Below are positions 6,733 to 14,225 of a DNA stretch of 16,690 nucleotides, piece by piece. A program made the translations under genes and the position numbers. This DNA comes from Eggerthellaceae bacterium UBA5808 (GTDB lineage: Bacteria > Actinomycetota > Coriobacteriia > Coriobacteriales > Eggerthellaceae), in the NCBI GenBank assembly GCA_002417975.1, contig DIDE01000039.1, positions 6,734 through 23,423 on the forward strand. The letters run 5' to 3'. The notes beneath the pieces were generated by a model, which had not been told where the DNA came from, made no database searches, and worked only from the letters and a program-made list of their open reading frames with translations. Positions within the stretch are counted from its first letter, which is position 1. Each line of letters starts with the position of its first letter.

Positions 6733-7467
6733 ATGAGCAACGAAACACGTCGTATTTTATTGGTTGAGGATGAAAAGGCAATCCGCGATGCGGTGGCCGC
6801 TTATCTTGAACGTGAGAATTATTGGGTTACCGCAGTTGGAGATGGACAGGAAGCCCTCGAAGAATTTGCCAAGCATCACTTCGATCTTGTGATTCTTGAC
6901 TTGATGCTTCCTCGCGTTCCTGGCGAGCGTGTCTGTCGCGCTATCCGCGACAACTCTGATGTGCCCATTATTATGTTGACAGCAAAGGGCGAGGTCGAAG
7001 ATAGGATTATCGGTCTCGAGCTTGGCGCCGACGATTATCTGGTTAAGCCATTTAGCCCTCGTGAGCTTGTTGCTCGTGTGCGTGCATTGTTACGCCGCGT
7101 TCATTCCGACATCGAGCCTCAGCGTGAAGTACTCGAATTTGGCGAACTAACCATTGATGTTTCGGGGCATAAAGTAACGGTTAACGGCAAAGAAGTCGAT
7201 TTGACTGCAAGTGAATTCAAACTTCTGACGACGCTGTCTCGTTATCCTGGTCGTGTCTATTCCCGTATGGAACTGGTTGAAAAAGTTCTCGGGTATGATT
7301 TTGAGGGATACGAGCGTACGATTGATAGCCACGTCAAGAACTTGCGTGCAAAATTGGGAGACAATCCTCGTCATCCAAAATGGTTGCATACCGTACATGG
7401 TGTTGGATATCGATTTGAAGATCCTACCAAGAACGGCCAGCCACAGCAACAACAGCAACAACAATAG
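6733..7467 (+). CDS. OmpR/PhoB-family two-component response regulator
   Basis: A 244-residue cytosolic transcription factor, phosphorylated by the kinase encoded next to it. The receiver domain (about 6-120) has the acidic pair E12/D13, the phospho-acceptor D56 in VILDLMLP, T83 in IIMLTAK, and K105 in YLVKPFSP: the complete active-site set. The winged-helix Trans_reg_C domain (about 135-232) includes LTASEFKLLTTLSRYPGRVYSR, the recognition-helix region DSHVKNLRAKLGDNP and a C-terminal VHGVGYRFE hairpin. The start ATG has GAGGAG (6718-6723) 9 nt upstream. The protein ends in a run of seven glutamines, beyond the usual end of the fold. The kinase gene follows after 32 nt, so the pair forms an operon. 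The signal and regulon cannot be read from the sequence. Confidence 0.95.
   Translation: MSNETRRILLVEDEKAIRDAVAAYLERENYWVTAVGDGQEALEEFAKHHFDLVILDLMLPRVPGERVCRAIRDNSDVPIIMLTAKGEVEDRIIGLELGADDYLVKPFSPRELVARVRALLRRVHSDIEPQREVLEFGELTIDVSGHKVTVNGKEVDLTASEFKLLTTLSRYPGRVYSRMELVEKVLGYDFEGYERTIDSHVKNLRAKLGDNPRHPKWLHTVHGVGYRFEDPTKNGQPQQQQQQQ
7444..7464 (+). repeat. CAR trinucleotide repeat encoding a polyglutamine tail
   Basis: Seven consecutive CAG/CAA codons (Q238-Q244) directly precede the TAG stop of the response regulator. The repeat is simple enough to change length by slippage without a frameshift. Confidence 0.85.
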
Positions 7468-7499
7468 TATCCAACGATTGACCAGGGGCAGGGTTCAGC

Positions 7500-9104
7500 G
7501 TGAAGCGTGCGGACAAGCAGAATGATATCGACGCCTCAAAAGGGGATCCGTCTGGGGAATCTTCAGACGGGAAGAAAAAACGTAAATTCGTCCGTTGGCA
7601 TTGGTCCAACCTGTCTTATACGACACGCGTAACTGCATCGTTCGCGCTCGTGGCGGCTATGACCGCCATGGTCGCGTTCGGTGTACTTTCATATGTATGG
7701 GAACAACATTTCCAGACGTATACGCGAGAGAATATGCAGCGTATCGCGAATGCAACTGCAACAAGCATTGGTACAAAATACGCGCAGAGCAGAGACTGGC
7801 ATTCGGGCGCTCTTGCTCCTGCATCGTCTGCCAGCACGCTTTCTGATGGTGTTGGTGTTCAAGTTACCGATCAAAATGGTACGGTCATCTATGATGACTC
7901 GCGAACGACCGACAGCAGTTCTCAAATATCCCTTGCACCTACCAGCAAACAGAGTATGGCTTCGGCTCCTATTTATGTAGAAGGCCAGGTAGTTGGTAAT
8001 GTGCGTGTTTGGGTCTACGGATCAAATACACTGCTGACTCAAGCTGACCAAGAGTTTCGTAACAATTCCTATCAAGCGATGATTTTCTCGACGCTTTTGG
8101 CTGTTGTTCTTGCTCTGTGCATCGGGTTCTTATTCGCGCGCAATCTTGTTACGCCAATTAATCGCATTTCCAAAGCCGCTAAGGCGATAGGCGGGGGCGA
8201 CCTGAGCGCTCGCACTGATCTTACGGGCGATGACGAAATTGCTCGACTCGGTATGACGTTTGACAGTATGGCGGAATCGATTGAAAAAGATCGTGAGCTC
8301 GAACGTCGTCTGACGACTGATGTGGCTCATGAGCTGCGTACGCCGCTTATGGCGATTCAATCAACGGTCGAAGCCATGGTCGATGGCGTATTCAAGGCAG
8401 ATGAAGAGCGCCTTGAAACAGTCAATTCCGAAGTGCAACGCCTGAGCCGTTTGGTTGATGCTCTCCTTAAATTATCGCGTCTGGAAAATCGCTCAGTTCC
8501 AATGAATCCCCAGGTCATTAATGTTGGAGAACTCATTTCTGGCCTGATTGCTACCCATGAAGCGTATGTTGCCGATTCCGGATTAACGCTTTACTTTAAT
8601 ACCGAAGATGATGTTTGTGTATACGGCGATCCTGATATGGTTCGTCAGGCAACGGCGAATTTGATTTCGAATGCCGTTCGCTACACTCCCGAAGGTGGCA
8701 GTATCACGGTGAGTGTCAAGCGGGGCGACCTTATGGCATCTATTGCGGTAGCCGATACGGGCATTGGCCTGACAGCAGAAGAAGCAAAGATGGTCTTTAG
8801 CCGCTTTTGGCGTGCTGATGCTGGTCGAAATCGTGAGAGCGGTGGGCTTGGCATTGGACTTGCTGTTGTCAAAGAAATCGTTGATCAGCACGGTGGCTGG
8901 GTACGCGTCGAAGGCAAACCGAATAAGGGTGCAACCTTTACGATTTATATTCCTATATATGATAAGAAAAAGGATCGAACAAAAGATAAGATGCGTCCGC
9001 AACGTCGTATTATCAACCATGCCAACGGCGGCGCTCAAGAGCAACAAAGTGATAAATTACTAGGCAAAGATCCTGCAGATACACAAAAGGATACGCATGC
9101 ATGA
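7500..9104 (+). CDS. Membrane sensor histidine kinase (HAMP, HisKA, HATPase_c)
   Basis: A 534-residue sensor kinase, partner of the upstream response regulator. In order: a basic Ser/Lys-rich cytoplasmic N-terminus; TM1 (about 43-66); an extracytoplasmic sensor region of about 120 residues with an sCache/PAS-like VQVTDQNGTVIYDD segment; TM2 (about 192-213, AMIFSTLLAVVLALCIGFLF); a HAMP linker (about 213-266); a HisKA dimerisation domain with the H-box DVAHELRTPLMA, phospho-accepting H277; and HATPase_c with the N-box ATANLISNAVRYTPEGG, the G1 box VADTGIGL and the G2 box GGLGIGLAVVKEIV. All catalytic boxes are intact. A Lys/Gln-rich tail of about 50 residues follows the ATPase domain. The start is GTG at 7500 with AGGGG/AGGG upstream. 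The layout resembles BaeS-type kinases, but the stimulus is unknown. Confidence 0.94.
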   Translation: MKRADKQNDIDASKGDPSGESSDGKKKRKFVRWHWSNLSYTTRVTASFALVAAMTAMVAFGVLSYVWEQHFQTYTRENMQRIANATATSIGTKYAQSRDWHSGALAPASSASTLSDGVGVQVTDQNGTVIYDDSRTTDSSSQISLAPTSKQSMASAPIYVEGQVVGNVRVWVYGSNTLLTQADQEFRNNSYQAMIFSTLLAVVLALCIGFLFARNLVTPINRISKAAKAIGGGDLSARTDLTGDDEIARLGMTFDSMAESIEKDRELERRLTTDVAHELRTPLMAIQSTVEAMVDGVFKADEERLETVNSEVQRLSRLVDALLKLSRLENRSVPMNPQVINVGELISGLIATHEAYVADSGLTLYFNTEDDVCVYGDPDMVRQATANLISNAVRYTPEGGSITVSVKRGDLMASIAVADTGIGLTAEEAKMVFSRFWRADAGRNRESGGLGIGLAVVKEIVDQHGGWVRVEGKPNKGATFTIYIPIYDKKKDRTKDKMRPQRRIINHANGGAQEQQSDKLLGKDPADTQKDTHA

Positions 9105-9189
9105 TGTGATTTTACTGCGTGGCAATGAATAACCGTTACTCTAGATAAGATGACATAGTATGGCGATGGAGAAGAAAGGCGTAACACAC

Positions 9190-10065
9190 ATGGCTCAGAT
9201 GGATCTTCGACCGGATGCGCAGGGCAAGGTTCGCGACCTGTATGATTTGGGGGACAAGCTCCTTGTTGTCGCGACTGATCGTATTTCGGCGTTTGACTAT
9301 ATTCTCGATGACGAAATACCGTATAAGGGACAGGTGCTTACCCGTCTTTCATGCTACTGGCTTGATGTCTTGTCAGATATCGTACCTAACCATTTGATTT
9401 CTGCCGATGTGGCTGACCTTCCCGAGCAGTTCAAACCGTATGCATCGTATCTTGATGGCCGTTTCATGTTGGTAAAAAAGGCGAAGATGTATCCGATCGA
9501 ATGTATCGTTCGAGGATATCTTGCAGGGAGCGCTCTCAAGGAATATCAGGCTCAAGGTACCGTGTGCGGTAAAAAGGCACCAGCTGGTTTGGTGAATGCC
9601 TCTAAACTTCCGACGCCTGTGTTTACTCCTTCCACTAAAGCAGAAGTTGGCGATCATGACGAGAATATCGATTTTGATCGCTGCGCTCAACTGATCGGTG
9701 AAGATGCAGCAACGACGATTCGCGATCTTACGCTGAAAATCTATACGACTGCTTCTGATCATGCGCGCGAACGCGGTATCATTATTGCCGATACAAAGTT
9801 TGAGTTTGGCGTTATTGATGGGCAGACAGTTCTTGCTGATGAGGTGCTAACTCCTGACAGCTCTCGTTTTTGGGGTGCTGACACGTATGAACCTGGCAAA
9901 GAACAGCCAAGTTTTGATAAACAATTTGTACGCAACTGGCTCAATGAGAACTGGGATCGTACTGGTCGTCCGCCTCGTTTGCCTCAGGAAATTATTGACG
10001 CAACGAGTGCAAAATATATTCAAGCATACGAGCGCATTACTGGTCGTCCGTTTGCGGATCGCTGA
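9190..10065 (+). CDS. purC: Phosphoribosylaminoimidazole-succinocarboxamide (SAICAR) synthase
   Basis: PurC joins CAIR and aspartate using ATP to make SAICAR in de novo purine synthesis; PurB then acts on this product. The family fold is clear: GKVRDLYDLGDKLLVVATDR with ISAFDY near the N-terminus, YPIECIVRGYLAGSALKEY, GDHDENIDFDRC, IIIADTKFEFG and LADEVLTPDSSRFW. At about 291 residues it is of the longer form with a C-terminal extension. I chose the ATG at 9190: AGAAAGG (9173-9179) lies upstream at a suitable distance and the protein then begins MAQMDLRPDAQGKVRD. An in-frame ATG at 9160 would add 10 residues but has no ribosome binding site and its codons would cover the likely one. The gene lies 85 nt after the kinase, so it may be read from that operon or from its own weak promoter. 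Confidence 0.96.
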   Translation: MAQMDLRPDAQGKVRDLYDLGDKLLVVATDRISAFDYILDDEIPYKGQVLTRLSCYWLDVLSDIVPNHLISADVADLPEQFKPYASYLDGRFMLVKKAKMYPIECIVRGYLAGSALKEYQAQGTVCGKKAPAGLVNASKLPTPVFTPSTKAEVGDHDENIDFDRCAQLIGEDAATTIRDLTLKIYTTASDHARERGIIIADTKFEFGVIDGQTVLADEVLTPDSSRFWGADTYEPGKEQPSFDKQFVRNWLNENWDRTGRPPRLPQEIIDATSAKYIQAYERITGRPFADR

Positions 10066-10109
10066 TAGCGCGGTGCACTATTGCTGCTATCGACAAGGAG
10101 TGAAATGAG

Positions 10110-10802
10110 ATGTCCCAACGTAATCCGATGAATGATCGCTACCAGACTGATGAGCCTCATGGCAGTACGCGCAAAAGCGCGGCTTCTGCTAAGCCCAAAA
10201 TGAAGGCAGCGGCATCTGTGTACATACCGAGCAATAGCAAGCCAGCAAAAAAAGGCTTGTTTAGTCGTGCAAAGTCGAAGTCGAACGCTCCGGCTAAAAA
10301 GCACGTACCTTCTGAAACTGAACGTATTGCTCAGGCGGCATACTACAATCCAGATACGCCTGAGTATCGTCATTGGCGCCGTATTTGGTGGGGATCGATG
10401 ATCGCCGCCGTTGTCATGACGGGTATTGCTTTTGTATGTATGCAGCTTTTCCCTGGTCAGGTTGTTATGAGCTACGTGCTCCTTGGTTTGGCTTATGCAT
10501 CATTGTTTGCATCGGTTGGCATTGATTTGGGCAAAGTTCGTAAGATTCGTAAAGCGTATCGTGACGAGGTCCTCAACGGTAAATCGAAGGAAGCTCGTGA
10601 TGCACGTCGTCGTGAAAAAGAACGTGCGCGTGAACAATATGATGCTGCTAAGGCAGCCGAAGCAGAACGTGCGCAAAAGAAGGCCGAGCGTAAGGCACGG
10701 TTTGGCTTTGGCCATGCTTCTGATAAAAAAGCTGCGAAGGACGAGGATACGTCAAAGCATTCAAAGGATTCCGAGTCCAAAACAGATACAAAGAAAAAAT
10801 AG
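10110..10802 (+). CDS. Small membrane protein with two TM segments and charged helical tail, unknown function
   Basis: A 230-residue protein not recognised as a named family. The N-terminal about 90 residues are basic and disordered (Ser/Lys/Ala/Pro), with a more conserved-looking ERIAQAAYYNPDTPEYRHWR just before the membrane. Two hydrophobic helices follow (about 92-112 and 118-138). A highly charged Lys/Arg/Glu/Ala segment (about 141-197) then looks like a long helix or coiled coil, ending in a Lys/Asp/Ser tail. Both ends are probably cytoplasmic. AAGGAG lies about 9 nt upstream of the ATG, and the gene follows purC after 44 nt, so co-transcription is likely although no purine role is evident. 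A short terminator begins right after its TAG. It might be a membrane scaffold or nucleic-acid-associated protein, but this is speculation. Confidence 0.75.
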   Translation: MSQRNPMNDRYQTDEPHGSTRKSAASAKPKMKAAASVYIPSNSKPAKKGLFSRAKSKSNAPAKKHVPSETERIAQAAYYNPDTPEYRHWRRIWWGSMIAAVVMTGIAFVCMQLFPGQVVMSYVLLGLAYASLFASVGIDLGKVRKIRKAYRDEVLNGKSKEARDARRREKERAREQYDAAKAAEAERAQKKAERKARFGFGHASDKKAAKDEDTSKHSKDSESKTDTKKK

Positions 10803-10820
10803 CGGAGATACCTCCGTTTT
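10803..10820 (+). terminator. Short intrinsic terminator after the two-TM protein gene
   Basis: CGGAG (10803-10807), loop ATAC, CTCCG (10812-10816), then TTTT (10817-10820), starting at the base after the TAG. The stem is only 5 bp but GC-rich and the T-run is in the right place. It separates purC and its neighbour from purSQL. Confidence 0.55.
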
Positions 10821-10834
10821 CTATAGCGAATAGT

Positions 10835-10864
10835 GTTTGAGAATGATCAAACGTACGGTATGTA
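10835..10864 (+). promoter_or_regulatory. Candidate purSQL promoter with overlapping inverted-repeat operator
   Basis: TTGAGA (10837-10842, 5 of 6 to -35) and TATGTA (10859-10864, 3 of 6 to -10) are 16 bp apart. An inverted repeat, GTTTGA (10835-10840) and TCAAAC (10847-10852) with a 6-bp spacer, overlaps the -35, the position of a repressor site. This is the only plausible promoter between the 10803-10820 terminator and purS. The leader would be about 70 nt and contains a second inverted repeat. Motif-based only. Confidence 0.35.
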
Positions 10865-10897
10865 AAGAGCTATCACAGGCAGACGAGTAATGGTTCC

Positions 10898-10918
10898 GGT
10901 CGATTGTTCTGATCGATC
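10898..10918 (+). repeat. Inverted repeat in the purS leader
   Basis: GGTCGAT (10898-10904) can pair with ATCGATC (10912-10918) with one G-U pair around a 7-nt loop, just ahead of the purS ribosome binding site AAAGGG (about 10926-10931). It could be a leader hairpin or an operator. It lacks the features of a known purine riboswitch. Confidence 0.25.
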
Positions 10919-10939
10919 TGAGACGAAAGGGCATCGTAT

Positions 10940-11170
10940 ATGAAGCGCTATCACATCTATGTAACCGGCAAAGAGGGTATCTTTGATCCTGCCGGCGAGC
11001 AGAGTAAAAAAGCACTTGCCAACTTGGGATTTACCGGGGTAGATGAAGTGTCGATCGGTAAGTTCATCGAGCTTGATGTCGAAGATTCAGTAAGCGAGGA
11101 TGATGTTCGCTCCATGTGCGATAAGCTTCTCGCGAACCCTGTCATCGAAGATTATCGGATTGAAGCTTAG
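10940..11170 (+). CDS. purS: Phosphoribosylformylglycinamidine synthase subunit PurS
   Basis: PurS is the small structural subunit that bridges PurQ and PurL in the three-part FGAM synthetase, needed to channel ammonia from glutamine to FGAR. The 76-residue protein has the expected size and motifs: VTGKEGIFDPAGEQSKKAL near the N-terminus, LGFTGVDEVSIGKFIELDV in the middle and LLANPVIEDYRIE at the end. The start ATG follows AAAGGG by about 9 nt. It heads the purSQL cluster, with purQ beginning 19 nt after its stop. It appears intact even though purL downstream is frameshifted. Confidence 0.95.
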   Translation: MKRYHIYVTGKEGIFDPAGEQSKKALANLGFTGVDEVSIGKFIELDVEDSVSEDDVRSMCDKLLANPVIEDYRIEA

Positions 11171-11189
11171 CGTATTTGAAAGGTCGAGC

Positions 11190-11873
11190 ATGAAATTTGG
11201 AGTAATACGGTTCCCTGGAACCAATTGCGAGCAGGATGCTCTGTATGCGCTGCAGTCAATGGGCTACGAAGCCGAATACGTTTGGCACCAGGAACGCGAT
11301 CTGAGCGGATTTGACGCGCTTGTCTTGCCTGGTGGATTTTCATATGGTGATTATCTTCGATCGGGTGCTATCGCTCGGTTTTCTCCCGTTATGGAAGCAC
11401 TGATAGAATTTGCTCATCAGGGACGTCCCGTCATTGGCATCTGCAATGGCTTTCAGGTTCTTACGGAGGCACATCTGCTTCCTGGCGCTTTGATCCGCAA
11501 TAGAAATCTTAAGTTCCTTTGCCAAACTGTTCATGTCAAGGTTCAGGATTCTGTATGCCAATGGCTTGATACGCCTGCAGGTACCGTCCTTGATATTCCT
11601 ATTTCGCATCATGATGGCAATTACGTGTGCTCGTCTGATGATCTTAAACGGTTGCAAGACGAACAGCGCATTGTACTGAGATATTGCGAGTCGGATGGTA
11701 CGGTTGCTCCTGACAGTGCCCCCAATGGTTCACTTGATAATATTGCTGGTATTTGCAATGAGCAGGGAAATGTGTTTGGTCTTATGCCACATCCAGAGCG
11801 TGTCGTTGATGGCGTATCGGGTAACACACAGGGACGTGCATTTTTTGAAGCGATCGTTAAGCAGATCGATTAG
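11190..11873 (+). CDS. purQ: Phosphoribosylformylglycinamidine synthase subunit PurQ (glutaminase)
   Basis: PurQ is the class I glutamine amidotransferase subunit of FGAM synthetase, releasing ammonia from glutamine for PurL. The 227-residue protein starts MKFGVIRFPGTNCEQDALYA, typical of PurQ, and carries GGFSYGDYLRSGAIA, the nucleophile C85 in GICNGFQVL, and the catalytic H201/E203 in LMPHPERVV: a complete Cys-His-Glu triad. I chose the ATG at 11190 because GAAAGG lies just upstream and the family N-terminus begins there; a longer in-frame start at 11100 would overlap purS and add unrelated residues. It follows purS by 19 nt and precedes purL by 37 nt. Confidence 0.96.
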   Translation: MKFGVIRFPGTNCEQDALYALQSMGYEAEYVWHQERDLSGFDALVLPGGFSYGDYLRSGAIARFSPVMEALIEFAHQGRPVIGICNGFQVLTEAHLLPGALIRNRNLKFLCQTVHVKVQDSVCQWLDTPAGTVLDIPISHHDGNYVCSSDDLKRLQDEQRIVLRYCESDGTVAPDSAPNGSLDNIAGICNEQGNVFGLMPHPERVVDGVSGNTQGRAFFEAIVKQID

Positions 11874-11910
11874 TTCTCATCAATCGAGGATCAGGTAAAG
11901 GATAGACGCT

Positions 11911-14204
11911 ATGGCAGAAATTGCGAAACCGATATGCGATCGAATTACGTCGCTTGATGCCGAACAGGCACCAGAGATCGCTGCTCGATTGGGACTTTCC
12001 CCAGATGAGTATCAGAATGTTGTCAAGACACAGGGACGTATTCCTAGCTTGACTGAACTCTATATCTACTCGCTTATGTGGTCAGAACATTGTTCGTATA
12101 AGCATTCAAAGGCGCAGCTGCGCAAATTTAGCAGTAAAGGTGTACATGTTTTACAAGGTCCTGGTGAAAATGCCGGCGTTATTACCGTTGGTGATGGCTG
12201 GGCAGTTGCATTTAAGATGGAATCGCATAATCATCCAAGTGCAATCGAACCTTATCAGGGTGCTGCAACAGGTGTAGGCGGCATCATTCGCGACATCTTT
12301 ACGATGGGTGCGCGTCCAATCGCATCAATGAATAGTTTGCGATTCGGTACGCTTGATAAGCCACGTCAACGTTATTTGCTTGAAGGCGCTGTTGCTGGTA
12401 TTGGCGGTTATGGCAATTGTCTTGGTGTACCGACCGTTGGTGGCGAAATTTATTTTGACGAGGCCTACGAAGGAAATTGCCTGATCAACGCATTCTCTCT
12501 TGGGCATTATGCGCGAAAAGGATCTTACGCGTGCAGTGGGAAGCGGACCAGGTAATCCTGTTGTCCTTATTGGCAGCACGACGGGCCGTGATGGTATTGG
12601 TGGCGCTAGCGTTCTTGCGAGTCAGGAGTTTGACGAAGCAGCTGAGAATAAGCGTCCTGCTGTTCAGGTCGGCGATCCGTTTGAAGAAAAGCTTATTGAT
12701 CGAAGTTTGTCTTGAACTGCTGCAACGTAAGAAGTTTGTGGCTCTTGGCGATCTTGGTGCGGCTGGACTGACAAGTTCTGCATCAGAAATGGCTGGTCGC
12801 GGTGGCGTTGGCATCGATATCGACGTACGTAAGGTTCCGCAGCGCGAAACGGGCATGGAACCATTCGAAATCATGGTGAGCGAGAGCCAAGAGCGTATGC
12901 TTGGCGTTGTTACACCAGAAAATATTGATGACGTACTTGAGGCGTGCGAACGGTGGGGTGTCCGCTGCTCGGTTATCGGTCATATTACCGATACGGGTCG
13001 TTTTGTTGTACGTGATAGTGATCGCTCAGAAGACGATCAAGTTGTAGCTGATATGCCAGCACTCCAGTTGGCGGAAGATGCTCCAGAGTATCACCCTGAG
13101 AGTAAACGTCCTGCATATCTTGATGAAACTGCTGCATTTGACCCTCATTCAGTTGGACTTGTCGAAGACGCGCAAACGCTTTCTCAACGTACGATTGAAC
13201 TATTGGGCTCGCCGAATATTTGCAGTCGTGCATGGGTTTGGACGCAATATGATCATCAAGTGCAAGCGTCGACTGCGCTTCTTCCTGGTGCCGATGCAGC
13301 TGTTGTGCGTGTGGGCATGCCAGGACGCGACGAAGTGAGTGATCGTGGCATTGCGATGACGACTGACTGCAACGGTCGTTACTGTTGGAGCGATCCGTTC
13401 CGCGGTGCACAGATTGCGGTTGCCGAAAGCGTCCGTAACCTTGCATGCGTTGGCGCAGAGCCTGCGGCGGCAACCGATTGTCTCAACTTTGGCAGTCCCG
13501 AAAAGCCTGAAGTATTCTATACGTTTGAACAGGCAATTGATGGAATGAGTGCGGCGTGCAAGCGCTTCGATATTCCTGTTATCTCCGGAAATGTGAGCTT
13601 TTATAACGAGAGCTTTGATCAGCCTATTTATCCAACGCCTGTTATTGGTACGGTTGGCGTGATGGATGATTATCGCGTATATGCGACACCAGCGTTTAAA
13701 CATGTGGGTGATACGATTGTTCTTGTGGGACAGACTGCTGATGAACTTGGTGGCAGTGAATATCTGAAAACGTTTTATAACGAGCGTCGCGGCGCGTGCC
13801 CTGCGTGCGATCTTGATTTGGAATTTGATACGAGTAGCGTTATCCGCCAAGCTGTCAGGGATGGTCTGCTGCAGAGTGCTCACGATATCAGTGAAGGTGG
13901 CACGGCAATTACGCTTGCTGAATGCTGCATCGCTGGTGATAAAGGTGCATCAGTTGCGCTCGATGATGATCTTGGTAAGGTAGCGAGTTTGTTCTCCGAG
14001 ACTCAAGGGCGTTTTATCGTTTCGCTCACGTCGGGGGATGTCGAAACGTTTGTTGCGCGCCTGATTGCTGCACAGATTCCTTATGCGGTTATCGGAACGG
14101 TTTCGGATGCTGCGGATGGCATTGTCATTGAGGATAAAATTTCTTTGTCGCTCGCTGATGCAAAGGCGTCGTTTGAGAGCGGTTTAGAAACGGCACTCGC
14201 GTAG
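11911..14204 (+). pseudogene. purL: Phosphoribosylformylglycinamidine synthase subunit PurL, disrupted by two +1 frameshifts
   Basis: PurL is the ATP-dependent synthetase subunit converting FGAR to FGAM. Three frames together encode a complete small-type PurL of about 763 residues. Frame 1 (11911 to about 12501) carries LTELYIYSLMWSEHCSYKHS, MESHNHPSAIEPYQGAATG and EAYEGNCLINAFSLG. Frame 2 (about 12503-12694) carries IMREKDLTRAVGSGPGNP and RPAVQVGDPFEEKL. Frame 3 (about 12696-14204) carries LIEVCLELLQRKKF, GDLGAAGLTSSASEMAGRGG, VISGNVSFYNE and ISEGGTAITLAECC. One extra base in the GGG at 12502-12504 and one extra base near A12695 explain both shifts. As written, the first frame ends at TAA 12553-12555 and the second at TGA 12713-12715. 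The start has AAAGGA (11897-11902) 8 nt upstream. It is either a recent pseudogene or a sequence error; homology to PurL is certain. Confidence 0.93.
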
Positions 14205-14225
14205 GCGTTGCGAGGAGTTACGTAT

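Noticed and set aside
10866..10939. Purine riboswitch in the purS leader
   Set aside because: The leader is only about 70 nt and I could not find the three-way-junction pattern or conserved loop bases; only a simple inverted repeat is seen.
11100..11189. N-terminal extension of purQ
   Set aside because: It overlaps purS, encodes sequence foreign to PurQ, and the ATG at 11190 has a good ribosome binding site and the family N-terminus.
12477..12695. Frame-3 ORF extending upstream of the C-terminal PurL segment (starting MPDQRILSW)
   Set aside because: Residues before about 12696 in this frame have no PurL similarity, while frames 1 and 2 carry conserved PurL sequence over the same bases. It is the untranslated continuation of a frameshifted gene, not a true start.
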